DNA of 64,000 bases from JAFGDI01 sp963662515 (lineage in GTDB: Bacteria > Planctomycetota > Phycisphaerae > Sedimentisphaerales > SM23-30), in NCBI GenBank assembly GCA_963662515.1, contig OY759675.1:3596001-3660000 (forward strand). Reading direction: 5' to 3'. Position 1 is the first letter of the stretch, and every line of letters begins with the position of its first letter. Below the pieces are notes generated by a model. That model ran no database searches. It was given only the letters and a program-made list of their open reading frames with translations, and was not told the DNA's origin. Shown here piece after piece: positions 46,609 to 54,559 of the stretch. Both the position numbers and the translations under genes were made by a program.

Positions 46609-46636
46609 TGCGGCTGCAATAAGCCGCATTTTTTTT
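46609..46636 (+). terminator. Intrinsic terminator
   Basis: TGCGGCT pairs with AGCCGCA across a short loop and is followed by eight T. It closes a short transcript that would contain the 46482 small ORF. Confidence 0.85.
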
Positions 46637-46912
46637 ACCCACTTAATACTGGGCCTACCACTCCCCTCCTTCATTTTTACATTTACTCTTGTAAATTCCA
46701 CCTCTTAGCCGATATAATTGCATAAGGTTCGTCAGGGTTTGACAATTATAACGCCGAAAAAGATGTCTTTTCGACAAAAGCTATGATGCCGGGCTGTATT
46801 ATACCTGCTTACTGCTGATTTATCTGTAGCTTGTGATATAAGTGCTTATAATTTCACATATTAGCAGAAGCGATTCGGGACAGATCATACTTTTGGGTAT
46901 TTCGATGGTAAA

Positions 46913-48151
46913 ATGGATAATGTATTTATTTACAATCAGGCTTTAACCGCTGCTCAGGTCGCCGGGTTATATGTTGACGGCATGACCGGCAAAGATAGTA
47001 ATGTCGAGTATGACCCGGCGGGGAATATGACCAGGGACCATAACGGCTATATCTACCAGTGGGACTATGAAAACCATCTGACAAGTATTGCCACTGCCAA
47101 CCCGGCTAATCTCAGCCAACCCACTCTGCTGGCTGAGTTCGTCTATGATGCTTTAGGCCGGCGTATTCGGCAGACTGTAAGAGTACCCGATTCATCGGGC
47201 TATATTCAAACTGATTATTACTACAACGGCTGGCAGCTTCTGACCGAGGTTGTTACTGATGCCGACCTTGAAGTTTCGACGGTGAATTACGCCTACGGCA
47301 ATCAGCTCGATGAGGTGCTTCTCTATGTGACTAATCCCGGCAGCGGCGAATCGATAAGTTATCTTCTCGGCGATCATCTTAACAGCCCCGCGGCCAGACT
47401 GGATTCAACCGGAACAATCCTCGAACGCTACGAATACGATGCGTATGGAAAGAGGCATGTATTTAATGCGGACTATTCACAGACTTTTGCAGATAATGTT
47501 GGAACAAACATTGGATTTACCGGACAGCGTGTGGAATACTTCGACAATGGCAATCTGGAATTAGGCTATTATAAGAATCGCTGGTATGGCCCGGCCTTTG
47601 GAAGATTTTTAAGCGAAGATCCGCTGGGAGTGGAACCGGAAGGGTATGAGAATGACTTTAATCCTTTGAATCAGTATAAGGATGGGGTAAATGTATTTCA
47701 ATATTGCAAATCAAACCCTGAATGCAAATTAGACAACTTTGGGTTTGCTTGTTTTGCATTAAGACCTTTGTCTGGTATGCCCTGGCTTGGTCTAGCATCA
47801 CATAATCCTATCGATGATTATTTTAATACGGAATGCGCTCATGAGCAAATCCTTTTTGAAGATGGAAAAGTTCCTAGAAATAGTGGTTTTTTTAATGATA
47901 GTACCGTTAAATCTGATGATAGTAATTTGTTGCCTGGCTATAGAGCAATAAAGTGTGGATACAATGATTGTGTTTTAAGATTAGCTGTTGCAAAAACACA
48001 AACTAAACCATACTCACTATTGGGGATTGGAAAAAATGATAAATTTAATTGTCAAGATTGGGCTGAGGCTGTTAGAAATACATATAGTGAGTTAGTTCAG
48101 GACCCTGCAATTTATTGTAAATGTAAAGTTAAAGCGAGTGAGGTAAAATGA
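46913..48151 (+). CDS. 5'-truncated Rhs/YD-repeat protein with C-terminal toxin tip
   Basis: The 412-residue frame starts within the last strands of a LamG domain (DNVFIYNQALTAAQVAGLY); an in-frame TAG stands about 15 codons upstream, so the long N-terminal part is missing. YD repeats and the Rhs core follow (YLLGDHLNSPAARLD, YEYDAYGK, GFTGQRVE, YYKNRWYGPAFGRFLSEDPLG, NQYKDGVNVFQYCKSNP). A tip from about residue 275 follows, with a His (AHEQILFEDG, near 309) and a Cys (FNCQDWAEAVRNTY, near 380). The His-before-Cys order resembles permuted NlpC/LRAT-like thiol enzymes; this is inference. The tip is AT-richer than the core. It is coupled by ATGA to the next gene. Confidence 0.8.
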   Translation: MDNVFIYNQALTAAQVAGLYVDGMTGKDSNVEYDPAGNMTRDHNGYIYQWDYENHLTSIATANPANLSQPTLLAEFVYDALGRRIRQTVRVPDSSGYIQTDYYYNGWQLLTEVVTDADLEVSTVNYAYGNQLDEVLLYVTNPGSGESISYLLGDHLNSPAARLDSTGTILERYEYDAYGKRHVFNADYSQTFADNVGTNIGFTGQRVEYFDNGNLELGYYKNRWYGPAFGRFLSEDPLGVEPEGYENDFNPLNQYKDGVNVFQYCKSNPECKLDNFGFACFALRPLSGMPWLGLASHNPIDDYFNTECAHEQILFEDGKVPRNSGFFNDSTVKSDDSNLLPGYRAIKCGYNDCVLRLAVAKTQTKPYSLLGIGKNDKFNCQDWAEAVRNTYSELVQDPAIYCKCKVKASEVK

Positions 48152-48624
48152 TATTATACTCAGTAATTGCTATGATGGTAAGCGTTGTTCTTTTCTTATT
48201 AGTACTTAAATATCTAAATTGGAGATTGATTTATTCTCTAGTGCTAAGTATTACATGTTTTATTATGTTGAATATACCTACTATTGTAATTACCCACAAT
48301 ATGGATTCGCCTCCTAAAGATTCTATTGATCTTAATCAATATTCTATTATTGGGATGTCTGGTGAGAGTAAAGCAATTTTATCAAATATAATTATGTTAG
48401 GTATTGATCAGCAACTTCCTCGTGAGCAACATGGCAAGATTATTTCTTGGATTAGTAGTGGAGCTAAAGAAGGACTTACTGATTTAGAGTTTAATAGAAT
48501 GATAAATTTGATAAATGAGGGAGTAAATTCAGGCTTAAGTGAACAAGATTATGATGGTTTGGTTATATTAATCAAGAAGGGTATATCAAGCACAAATGGC
48601 GACATTGAATTAGTAAATCCTTAG
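48148..48624 (+). CDS. Putative immunity partner (two-helix membrane protein)
   Basis: A 158-residue protein with two N-terminal membrane helices (about 3-20 and 25-50) and an acidic helical C-terminal part (GVNSGLSEQDYDGLVILIKKG). It overlaps the toxin tip stop by four bases, the standard position for an Rhs immunity gene. The family is not recognised. A membrane-anchored immunity protein would suit a toxin acting at the membrane or envelope. Confidence 0.6.
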   Translation: MILYSVIAMMVSVVLFLLVLKYLNWRLIYSLVLSITCFIMLNIPTIVITHNMDSPPKDSIDLNQYSIIGMSGESKAILSNIIMLGIDQQLPREQHGKIISWISSGAKEGLTDLEFNRMINLINEGVNSGLSEQDYDGLVILIKKGISSTNGDIELVNP

Positions 48625-48670
48625 GAAAATCAGAGGCAGTTACTATTAAAAGGAGCTGGGCAACCGGGAT

Positions 48671-48704
48671 GAAATTAAAGGTGTCGGACACCTTTAATTT
48701 TCCC
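48671..48704. repeat. Palindromic REP-like repeat, near-perfect copy
   Basis: AAATTAAAGGTGTC, a single G, then GACACCTTTAATTT: a perfect palindrome with a one-base centre. It lies between two cassette modules of the Rhs region. Confidence 0.85.
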
Positions 48705-48784
48705 TTAGTTTTGTTTTTTTCTGTTTAATTGGATTGATTGAATTTAGAAAAAACATTTAGCAACAGAATAAAAGAGGGAATAAC

Positions 48785-49678
48785 ATGCTAAAACAACCGT
48801 TTTACATACACGGAAATTTACTTTTATTTTGCATGGGTGGGCCATTGGTAGTTGGCTGTAGTTTTTCCCAAAATTGTCCAACAAATTTGGGAAAGTTCTT
48901 ACTGCCAAATGAACCACCATGTGATTATATAGGCATAGCATTCTTTGAAAATAGAAGAGAGTTTTTATTTCTAGATACTCATAGAAATAATGTGATTGTA
49001 AGTTCACTTTCAGATTGTAATGGTCAAAAAAGTATTGAAATCTGTGATTTAATGTTACGACCGCGGTCAATAACTTACGCATACGATTATTTTTGGCTTA
49101 CTTTAACAAAAGGTGATTTTGAAACAATAATAGCAAAATATGACCCGCAAATAAGTAAATTTATATTTTTAGATTTAAAATCAAAGTTCGGTTTTGGTGA
49201 ATTAAATTTACTTAATTATCCGTTGGTTATGGCTTGTCAAAACAAACTTGTAGCGTATGACAATACAAATACACTGCTATGGCTCAATAATGACTGTTCA
49301 GTGATTAAGTCTGTTAATTTAAGCATTGGTGCAGTTTTAGGGCCAGCTGCCAATAATAATCTTCTAGTTTTAGAAAAAAAGAACAATACAAATGTTCTTT
49401 CAATGGTTGATTTCAATGATGATTTGATATGTATAAATAAATTAAAATTACCTTGCGAAAATGTTGCTGGAATTGCTATGACTTTAAATAATAATATTAT
49501 AATTCAAAGCGAAAGTGATAATTCAATATACTACACATCAGGAGCAGAGAAATGGGAAAATATAGACATTCCAACAACATCTATGCTTTGGGATACTTAT
49601 TTAGAGAGGGAGAAATTAAAAGTGTCAGACACAATCCTGTTCGGCACGGCGTTTGCTTATTTGTTGAATCGGCTATGA
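48785..49678 (+). CDS. Unknown cassette protein, C-terminus replaced by repeat-encoded tail
   Basis: A 297-residue, Asn/Asp-rich, AT-rich-coded protein with a lipoprotein-like start (LLLFCMGGPLVVGC) and repeated beta-strand blocks that could form a propeller. I do not recognise it. The last about 22 residues (EKLKVSDTILFGTAFAYLLNRL region) are encoded by repeat D1 and recur at 52534-52599, so the natural C-terminus is lost. Its place behind a toxin-immunity pair suggests another immunity or accessory module. Confidence 0.5.
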   Translation: MLKQPFYIHGNLLLFCMGGPLVVGCSFSQNCPTNLGKFLLPNEPPCDYIGIAFFENRREFLFLDTHRNNVIVSSLSDCNGQKSIEICDLMLRPRSITYAYDYFWLTLTKGDFETIIAKYDPQISKFIFLDLKSKFGFGELNLLNYPLVMACQNKLVAYDNTNTLLWLNNDCSVIKSVNLSIGAVLGPAANNNLLVLEKKNNTNVLSMVDFNDDLICINKLKLPCENVAGIAMTLNNNIIIQSESDNSIYYTSGAEKWENIDIPTTSMLWDTYLEREKLKVSDTILFGTAFAYLLNRL

Positions 49679-49780
49679 TTGTATCGGATAGGCATACAGT
49701 TATCAGGATAATTTTGGGGTTGGAAATATAACCGCGCAGCATTAACCGGCCAGGGTTTTATGGTAAAATTGGCTGAGTGG
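49611..49780. repeat. Long direct repeat D1 of the Rhs graveyard
   Basis: About 170 bases starting AGAAATTAAAAGTGTCAGAC and including TGTTCGGCACGGCGTTTGCT, CGGCTATGATTG and GGCCAGGG..TATGGTAAAAT. The same blocks in the same order form D2 at 52532-52697. The stretch between the copies is filled with truncated modules. Confidence 0.8.
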
Positions 49781-49810
49781 GTTTTAATCCTGATTTTGAA
49801 GTTTGGAGAT

Positions 49811-49912
49811 ATGAGTCAGCAATTCGTCCAGATCGGCCATGCCGGTAAAATACCAGCAGAAATGAAATTAAAGGTGTCCGACACCGATTCTGGATTTGTA
49901 GAAAATAATTAG
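49811..49912 (+). pseudogene. Truncated ORF ended by a palindromic repeat
   Basis: GGAG and an ATG open a 33-residue frame (MSQQFVQIGHAGKIPAEM) that runs into the repeat at 49861 and ends KLKVSDTDSGFVENN. Only the first codons look original; the rest is repeat-derived. Probably the leftover start of a gene. Confidence 0.4.
49861..49890. repeat. REP-like repeat copy
   Basis: GAAATTAAAGGTGTCCGACACC, left half of the palindrome intact, right half diverging after GACACC. Confidence 0.7.
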
Positions 49913-49989
49913 ACTGAAAATATACATAACATGTTGTAAAACAAAGAAATATATTGATAGTTACTACTAAATGGTGTCGGACACCTTTA

Positions 49990-50172
49990 ATTTTACTTGA
50001 AGAAGGAAAGCCTTATAATTGCGTTGTAATTCAAAAAAATGATATCGAAATTGCTCGTTACGCAATAATCGATTTCAATAGCAAATTGAGACTGTGTAGA
50101 ATTAATAATTTATATGAAGATGCGGATGCCGTCAAACCGTCTTTTTTTTGTTATGTTAAGAAGAGGAACTAA
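49990..50172 (+). pseudogene. C-terminal fragment of an unknown gene behind a repeat
   Basis: After the repeat GGTGTCGGACACCTTTAATT (49973-49992) an AT-rich frame reads LLEEGKPYNCVVIQKNDIE, an IIDFNSKL block and SFFCYVKKRN to a TAA. It has no start of its own and looks like the end of a cassette protein whose beginning was replaced by the repeat. Confidence 0.45.
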
Positions 50173-50269
50173 AGAGGTCCGTCCCCGTTTCTGTTACTAA
50201 TAAGTCGTCAATTGCGTTATAATGGCTTGAAACATGTATTTTAGATGAGGATACGAATATGAAACAGGG

Positions 50270-50507
50270 AAAATCAAAGGTGTCAGACACCGATTTGAGT
50301 TGACTAAGCTGTTTATGGCTATAAAATGGCAGTATTATGCGATTAAAACGAAAAACGACAGGGGTTTTGTATATCATGAGGAATAACTAAATGGATCCGT
50401 CCCTCTTTGGTTATTACAGGCAGGCCATAAATAAATGTGTAACCTGTTACAAAATAAGAATATGTATTAAAGTTTAACGATATCGGTGTCGAACACCTTT
50501 AATTTTC
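50270..50507. repeat. MITE-like element E1 bounded by REP-like ends
   Basis: About 238 bases starting AAATCAAAGGTGTCAGACACC and ending GGTGTCGAACACCTTTAATT. The interior (AAGCTGTTTATGGCTATAAA, ACGAAAAACGACAGG, GGATCCGTCCCTCTTTGG, AAGTTTAACGATATC) is nearly identical to E2 at 51507-51800. Confidence 0.8.
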
Positions 50508-50510
50508 TTT

Positions 50511-50699
50511 TTAGCGATTTCAAGAGAAGCATCGGAAAAATTATTAAAAAAGGCTTGTAAAAAAGGGTGTGGTGCTATTTTTAAGAAAGTTCCATTAATT
50601 GGAGCTGCTTGTTTTATTTATGATTGGGCTGATGGTGGATTTGGACACGCATGTAATGAAGCTACATGGCCCGTAAGCGAACTATGGAGTGACGAATGA
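50511..50699 (+). pseudogene. Orphan Rhs-type toxin tip fragment
   Basis: A start-less frame of 62 codons directly behind element E1 reads SREASEKLLKKACKKGCGAI, a short hydrophobic stretch (VPLIGAACFIYDWADGG) and HACNEATWPVSELWSDE, then TGA. It overlaps the ATG of the ankyrin gene by four bases (ATGA), like the intact Rhs pair upstream. It therefore looks like the last part of an Rhs tip whose core was lost. Basic residues followed by a hydrophobic stretch could suit a membrane-active tip, but that is a guess. Confidence 0.5.
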
Positions 50700-51415
50700 G
50701 TTTGACAGAAATTACAGCAATAATGTTGAATGCTTTGGAAAGGCACGACTTTGAGTCTTTTGTTGATGCTATTACTTGCGGTGCAGATATTAATGCATTT
50801 GATGAAGTCGAAGGGGTGACCTTGTGTAGTCTTGCAACAAAACATATTAAATATTTGACTGTTGCTTTAAGTCATGGAGCCAATCCCAATCTGCATAACA
50901 AAAACGGAACAACAGCACTGACATATGCCATTGAAAGTTGTAGATATCAAATTATTCCAGTATTGCTTGAATATGGCGCTAAATTTGAATATGAAAAACC
51001 CACAAACGGAGAAACATCCTTACATCTTGTTTCTGAACGAGGTGAATACTTTCTGGTTAAATTAATATGTGATTGTGTATCGAAAGAATATCTGAATCGT
51101 TTTGGTTTATGCTCATATACACCCATAATGAAAGCAGTTCAGTGTAATCATATAGATTGCGTAAAACTTCTTTTAGATAGTGGGGCTGATATAAATGCAC
51201 ATGATGCTGACAGAGATGGTAGTACAGCACTTCATATTGCATGCACTTTCAGTACGCCTGAAATGGTTAAGTTGTTACTAGATAGGGGAGCCGATAAGAC
51301 AATACCCGGATGGATGCAGCTTCTTCCGGAACATAAAATACCAAAGGGGAAAGAAGGAGCAGAGATGAGAAAGCTATTTGGGGAAAATCAAAGGTGTCAG
51401 GAGTCGAATCCATAG
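50696..51415 (+). CDS. Ankyrin-repeat protein, putative immunity partner
   Basis: A 239-residue protein of five to six ankyrin repeats (EGVTLCSLATKHIKYLTVALSHGANPNLHNKN, GTTALTYAIESC, GADINAHDADRDGSTALHIA, EMVKLLLDRGADKTIPG). Ankyrin proteins occur as immunity proteins in polymorphic toxin loci. It is coupled to the orphan toxin tip. The last eight residues (from GENQ on) come from a REP-like copy at 51381, so the original end is slightly altered. Confidence 0.7.
   Translation: MSLTEITAIMLNALERHDFESFVDAITCGADINAFDEVEGVTLCSLATKHIKYLTVALSHGANPNLHNKNGTTALTYAIESCRYQIIPVLLEYGAKFEYEKPTNGETSLHLVSERGEYFLVKLICDCVSKEYLNRFGLCSYTPIMKAVQCNHIDCVKLLLDSGADINAHDADRDGSTALHIACTFSTPEMVKLLLDRGADKTIPGWMQLLPEHKIPKGKEGAEMRKLFGENQRCQESNP
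51381..51410. repeat. REP-like repeat copy inside the end of the ankyrin gene
   Basis: GGGAAAATCAAAGGTGTCAG followed by GAGTCGAAT. It supplies the last codons and stop of the ankyrin reading frame. Confidence 0.75.
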
Positions 51416-51506
51416 CCAATTAGATATAGTCATGCAATCAAGTAGGAGGAACTAAAGGGGCAATTTAAATGTACCAAGTACACAAGATGAAATTAAAGGT
51501 GTCAGA

Positions 51507-51800
51507 TGAAATTAAAGGTGTCAGACACCGATTTAAGTTGACTAAGCTGTTTTTGGCTATAAAATGGCAGTATTATGCAATTAAAACGAAAAACGACAGG
51601 CGGTTTTATATATCATGAGGAGGAACTAAATGGATCCGTCCCTCTTTGGTTATTACAGGCAGGCCATAAATAAATGTGTAACCTGTTGCAAAATAAGGAT
51701 ATGTATTAAAGTTTAACGATATCAGTGTCGGACACGAATGGTGGTAGATTAAGCGGCATGGTCATTTCTCCATTGTTGTCTGACACCTTTAATTTTCTTT
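51507..51800. repeat. MITE-like element E2, second copy with inner insertion
   Basis: Begins with a doubled REP unit (AAATTAAAGGTGTCAGATG and AAATTAAAGGTGTCAGACAC from 51490). It shares over 200 bases with E1, then diverges for about 45 bases (GAATGGTGGTAGATTAAGCG) before ending TGACACCTTTAATTTTC. A related palindrome with a different core (AATTTAAATGTACCAAGTAC) lies just before it at 51461. Confidence 0.8.
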
Positions 51801-51833
51801 TAACTAGTTGCAAAAAATGGTTTGGGCCAACAT

Positions 51834-52400
51834 ATGACCAATTGCTTTATTAAAAGTCTGAAAAGTCTTAATAGGATAAACAGAGTTATTTATATATTCA
51901 TTGGCACAATAGCCGGTTGCATAGTTGCGACTCATTTCCCCAAGGCTATTGAATATTTGTTATTAATATCAACGACAATGACTATACTATTGTTTCCCAT
52001 TTCAAGATTTGCATATAGATTAATTGTATGTATCTTATTATTATTTTCAACTTTTATCTTTCCACATGGAACTTTTCATGAAACCATTTCTGTTGTTAAT
52101 AACTCAAAAATGGATATCAAATTATATATTACAACCATCGAAACTGGTAAACTGATTAATGAAGTTATACCCCCTGGTGATTGTAAAAAGATTATTTTTT
52201 ATTCATGCGATAATTCCTACTTGTACCTCAATCAGTTTTTTCATTTACTCGTGATTCAAAATAACAAAATCCTTGATAGTGGAATATATACAGGTGAAAC
52301 CATTCCATATAGTTACGAATTTGCATCTGGAGGTATGGTTAAGAAGAAAAACCGGGGGACGGGAAAATTAAATGTACCAGGTACAATTTTGGGGAAATAG
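51834..52400 (+). CDS. Unknown membrane protein, C-terminus replaced by a repeat
   Basis: About 188 residues from the ATG at 51834 (a TTG at 51822 is also in frame). Three membrane helices fall in the first 80 residues (VIYIFIGTIAGCIVATHF, LLLISTTMTILLF, LIVCILLLFSTFIF), followed by a beta-rich extracytoplasmic part (ETISVVNNSKMDIKLYIT). The final residues GKLNVPGTILGK are encoded by a palindrome (AAATGTACCAGGTACAATTT) related to the REP-like family. The family is unrecognised; by position it could be an immunity or accessory protein. Confidence 0.5.
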   Translation: MTNCFIKSLKSLNRINRVIYIFIGTIAGCIVATHFPKAIEYLLLISTTMTILLFPISRFAYRLIVCILLLFSTFIFPHGTFHETISVVNNSKMDIKLYITTIETGKLINEVIPPGDCKKIIFYSCDNSYLYLNQFFHLLVIQNNKILDSGIYTGETIPYSYEFASGGMVKKKNRGTGKLNVPGTILGK

Positions 52401-52464
52401 GTGATAGTAAAGCGGTTATGTAAATTAGTTTGTCGAAAATGCAGATTTGTAATAATGTTATATT

Positions 52465-52599
52465 ATGCTCTTAACTGATAAGATAATTGAATACAACGGC
52501 TGGCAGCTCTTAACCGAGGTTGTAACCGAGGAGAAATTAAAAGTGTCAGACACAATCCTGTTCGGCACGGCGTTTGCTCACTTGTTAAATCGGCTATGA
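52465..52599 (+). pseudogene. Rhs core fragment fused to repeat tail
   Basis: A 44-residue frame reads YNGWQLLTEVVTEE, the same segment as in the Rhs core at about 47,220-47,260. It then runs straight into the repeat-encoded KLKVSDTILFGTAF tail that also ends the 48785 protein. It is a remnant of another Rhs copy. Confidence 0.7.
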
Positions 52600-52697
52600 T
52601 TGATTGTATAAACATGCCGGGGCAGGGATAAATCAGGATGGGAAAATATTTCTGCGCAGGGTTAACTGGCCAGGGATATATGGTAAAATGACTGAGA
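52532..52697. repeat. Long direct repeat D2 of the Rhs graveyard
   Basis: Second copy of D1, near-identical over the first 70 bases and more diverged afterwards (GCGCAGGGTTAACTGGCCAGGG, ATATGGTAAAAT). It closes the AT-rich region; ordinary genes follow. Confidence 0.8.
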
Positions 52698-52752
52698 GAA
52701 CAATATATCCCCCTGCTTCAGGGCATGTGTTTATCAGAAATTTTCTGGTGGT

Positions 52753-53289
52753 TTATCTGTCACATATCGCTTTGCTGTTCGATGGGCATGAAGGGCAGTG
52801 TAATTCCTTTACCGTAGCGGCTCGCTCCTGACTTATTTCCTGATACAGTTTTTCCACCCACCCGGTCGCGGTTGACAGGTTCATTTGTGATTGTTCCAGA
52901 ATCTCCTGCCAGTTTTCGCATTTTGATATCTGACAGCCTTTACATATGCCGGTTATTTTTGGCCCTTTAAAGTCGAAGGGATAGATCCGGCATAAAAGCG
53001 GCCGAACATCGCCTGGCAGCTTACAACCCTTTTCAGTAAGAAAAAGGCAATTGCCATCTTCCTTCAAAGCCAGTATCCGACGCCGACCATCAGGTTCCAG
53101 AATAAGCGGATTCCATTCAGGATCATCGCCGCCAGTGAGATAAGTTTCACCCAATGGCTCCCTGATAAAGAATTCACCATGAATACCATAATCCCTTATC
53201 CGCTGAATATCGCCGAGAGTAACATAAATCTGAGTACCCTCGCAACAAGAAATATCATTCGCCGCACAATCGAGACAATACGACAACAT
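52753..53289 (-). CDS. YkgJ-family cysteine-cluster protein
   Basis: About 178 residues from the ATG at 53289. The N-terminal CLDCAANDISCCEG and the later CLFLTEKGCKLPGDVRPLLCRIYPFDF are the YkgJ-type Cys-rich motifs thought to bind iron-sulfur or zinc, and further Cys follow (ICKGCQISKCENW, CPSCPSNSKAICD). The function of the family is unknown. The open frame extends to a TTG at 53322, but the ATG matches the family's normal start. Confidence 0.85.
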   Translation of the reverse strand: MLSYCLDCAANDISCCEGTQIYVTLGDIQRIRDYGIHGEFFIREPLGETYLTGGDDPEWNPLILEPDGRRRILALKEDGNCLFLTEKGCKLPGDVRPLLCRIYPFDFKGPKITGICKGCQISKCENWQEILEQSQMNLSTATGWVEKLYQEISQERAATVKELHCPSCPSNSKAICDR

Positions 53290-53407
53290 AGTTATTAAAA
53301 TTCCTGAAATAAAGTTCAACAATTTATATTTGCAAGTTGTGTATTATACCCGGCGGACAAATTCATTGTCAATAGCAAGAATTGGAAATATTAAAACCCG
53401 ATCAGGC

Positions 53408-54442
53408 TCACTTCTGTACGGGCAATTGCTTCAACGCTGCACCTGATATTTCTACGGTATCGCCAGTATCGACCAGATCATAAATTGTAGCCCTTGATTC
53501 CGGGCTCATAGTTGGATTATGCACTACCAGCATAAGCCTGTCATCAAAAGTTTTGAATATCATACCATGGCCGCTATGATCGGTAAGCAAAGGCGGCAAC
53601 TGTCGCCAGGGGCCTGCCAATCGCCCGCTAAGTGAATAAGCCAAGGTTTGGCAGTATTGTTTATTTTCGAGCCAGCTTGACCATAACATAAGCAGTCGGC
53701 CTGTACTGGTACGATAGAAAAAAGGCCCATCACTGACAAACTCACGCGGCTCATCACCAGGCATAGCCTGCCAGGGAGTGATCCAGGGTGCATCTGAAGC
53801 TCGGAACAAAAGCATAGTATTGCCAATCGTCCCGGAAAGATCTGGTTTTAACTCTCTGGCTTCAAAGGTACCATCTATTACCTGTATCCACTCATGGCAA
53901 TATACCAGCCAGGGCTTACCATCTTCTATATATAGCGTTCCATCCAGGGTCATCATATCCGCTGGCGTAGCCGGGCTGTCTGCTATAGCAGTAAACGGCC
54001 CCTGAGGCGATTCACTGACAAATATCTGCGTACCGCGAGCGTGGGTCTTACGCCAACTCTCAGGCGGCAGAGCAATTACCTTATCTTCATTATGCAGGGT
54101 AACAAAAAGATAGTATTTACCGTTATAAATATGCACCTCAGGTGCCCAGGCACCATGTGCTGTATTAGCCCAACCGTTTTCCGGCACAGAAAAAACCAAA
54201 TGAGGACCATCCCAGCTTTTCAGATCAGTGCTCTTAAAAGCCACCACCCCACTTTTACCTCGCGGCAAGGCTCCATTATTTACACTGGTATAGAGATAAT
54301 AGGTCTTACTGGCCTCATCTGCCAGTATGAACGGGTCATGCGCCCGGAAATCTTTGAGAGTCAGGCCGCTACCCGCCCTTACAGTTGCAACTATAAATAG
54401 AAACAAAAAAACAATAGCTGGAAAATTTTTACGACAATACAT
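53408..54442 (-). CDS. Secreted GH43-family glycoside hydrolase
   Basis: A 344-residue protein with a signal peptide (residues 1-23). The five-bladed GH43 fold is marked by FRAHDPFILADEASKTYYLYTS (catalytic base Asp in HDPF), GAWAPEVHIYNGKYYLFVTL, MTLDGTLYIEDGKPWLVYCHEW (catalytic acid Glu region) and VSDGPFFYRT. GH43 enzymes cleave arabinose or xylose linkages in plant or algal polysaccharides. With the esterases and GH92 it points to a polysaccharide-degrading lifestyle. It is a single-gene unit. Confidence 0.9.
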   Translation of the reverse strand: MYCRKNFPAIVFLFLFIVATVRAGSGLTLKDFRAHDPFILADEASKTYYLYTSVNNGALPRGKSGVVAFKSTDLKSWDGPHLVFSVPENGWANTAHGAWAPEVHIYNGKYYLFVTLHNEDKVIALPPESWRKTHARGTQIFVSESPQGPFTAIADSPATPADMMTLDGTLYIEDGKPWLVYCHEWIQVIDGTFEARELKPDLSGTIGNTMLLFRASDAPWITPWQAMPGDEPREFVSDGPFFYRTSTGRLLMLWSSWLENKQYCQTLAYSLSGRLAGPWRQLPPLLTDHSGHGMIFKTFDDRLMLVVHNPTMSPESRATIYDLVDTGDTVEISGAALKQLPVQK

Positions 54443-54559
54443 AATGACCTTTCAAGCCCTGCTTTTACTTAAGCAATGCCAGCAGACAGAAACTATAGCA
54501 TCTATCCAATCACCAGAAAACAACGATAAACATATTTATCCATCTTATGACAATAAAAA

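Noticed and set aside
50156..50377. 73-codon minus-strand ORF
   Set aside because: It overlaps element E1 and a repeat and has no start or family features.
49611..52560. CRISPR array suggested by many short repeats
   Set aside because: Repeats are irregularly spaced (tens to hundreds of bases), palindromic and diverged, spacers are coding remnants, and no cas genes are present.
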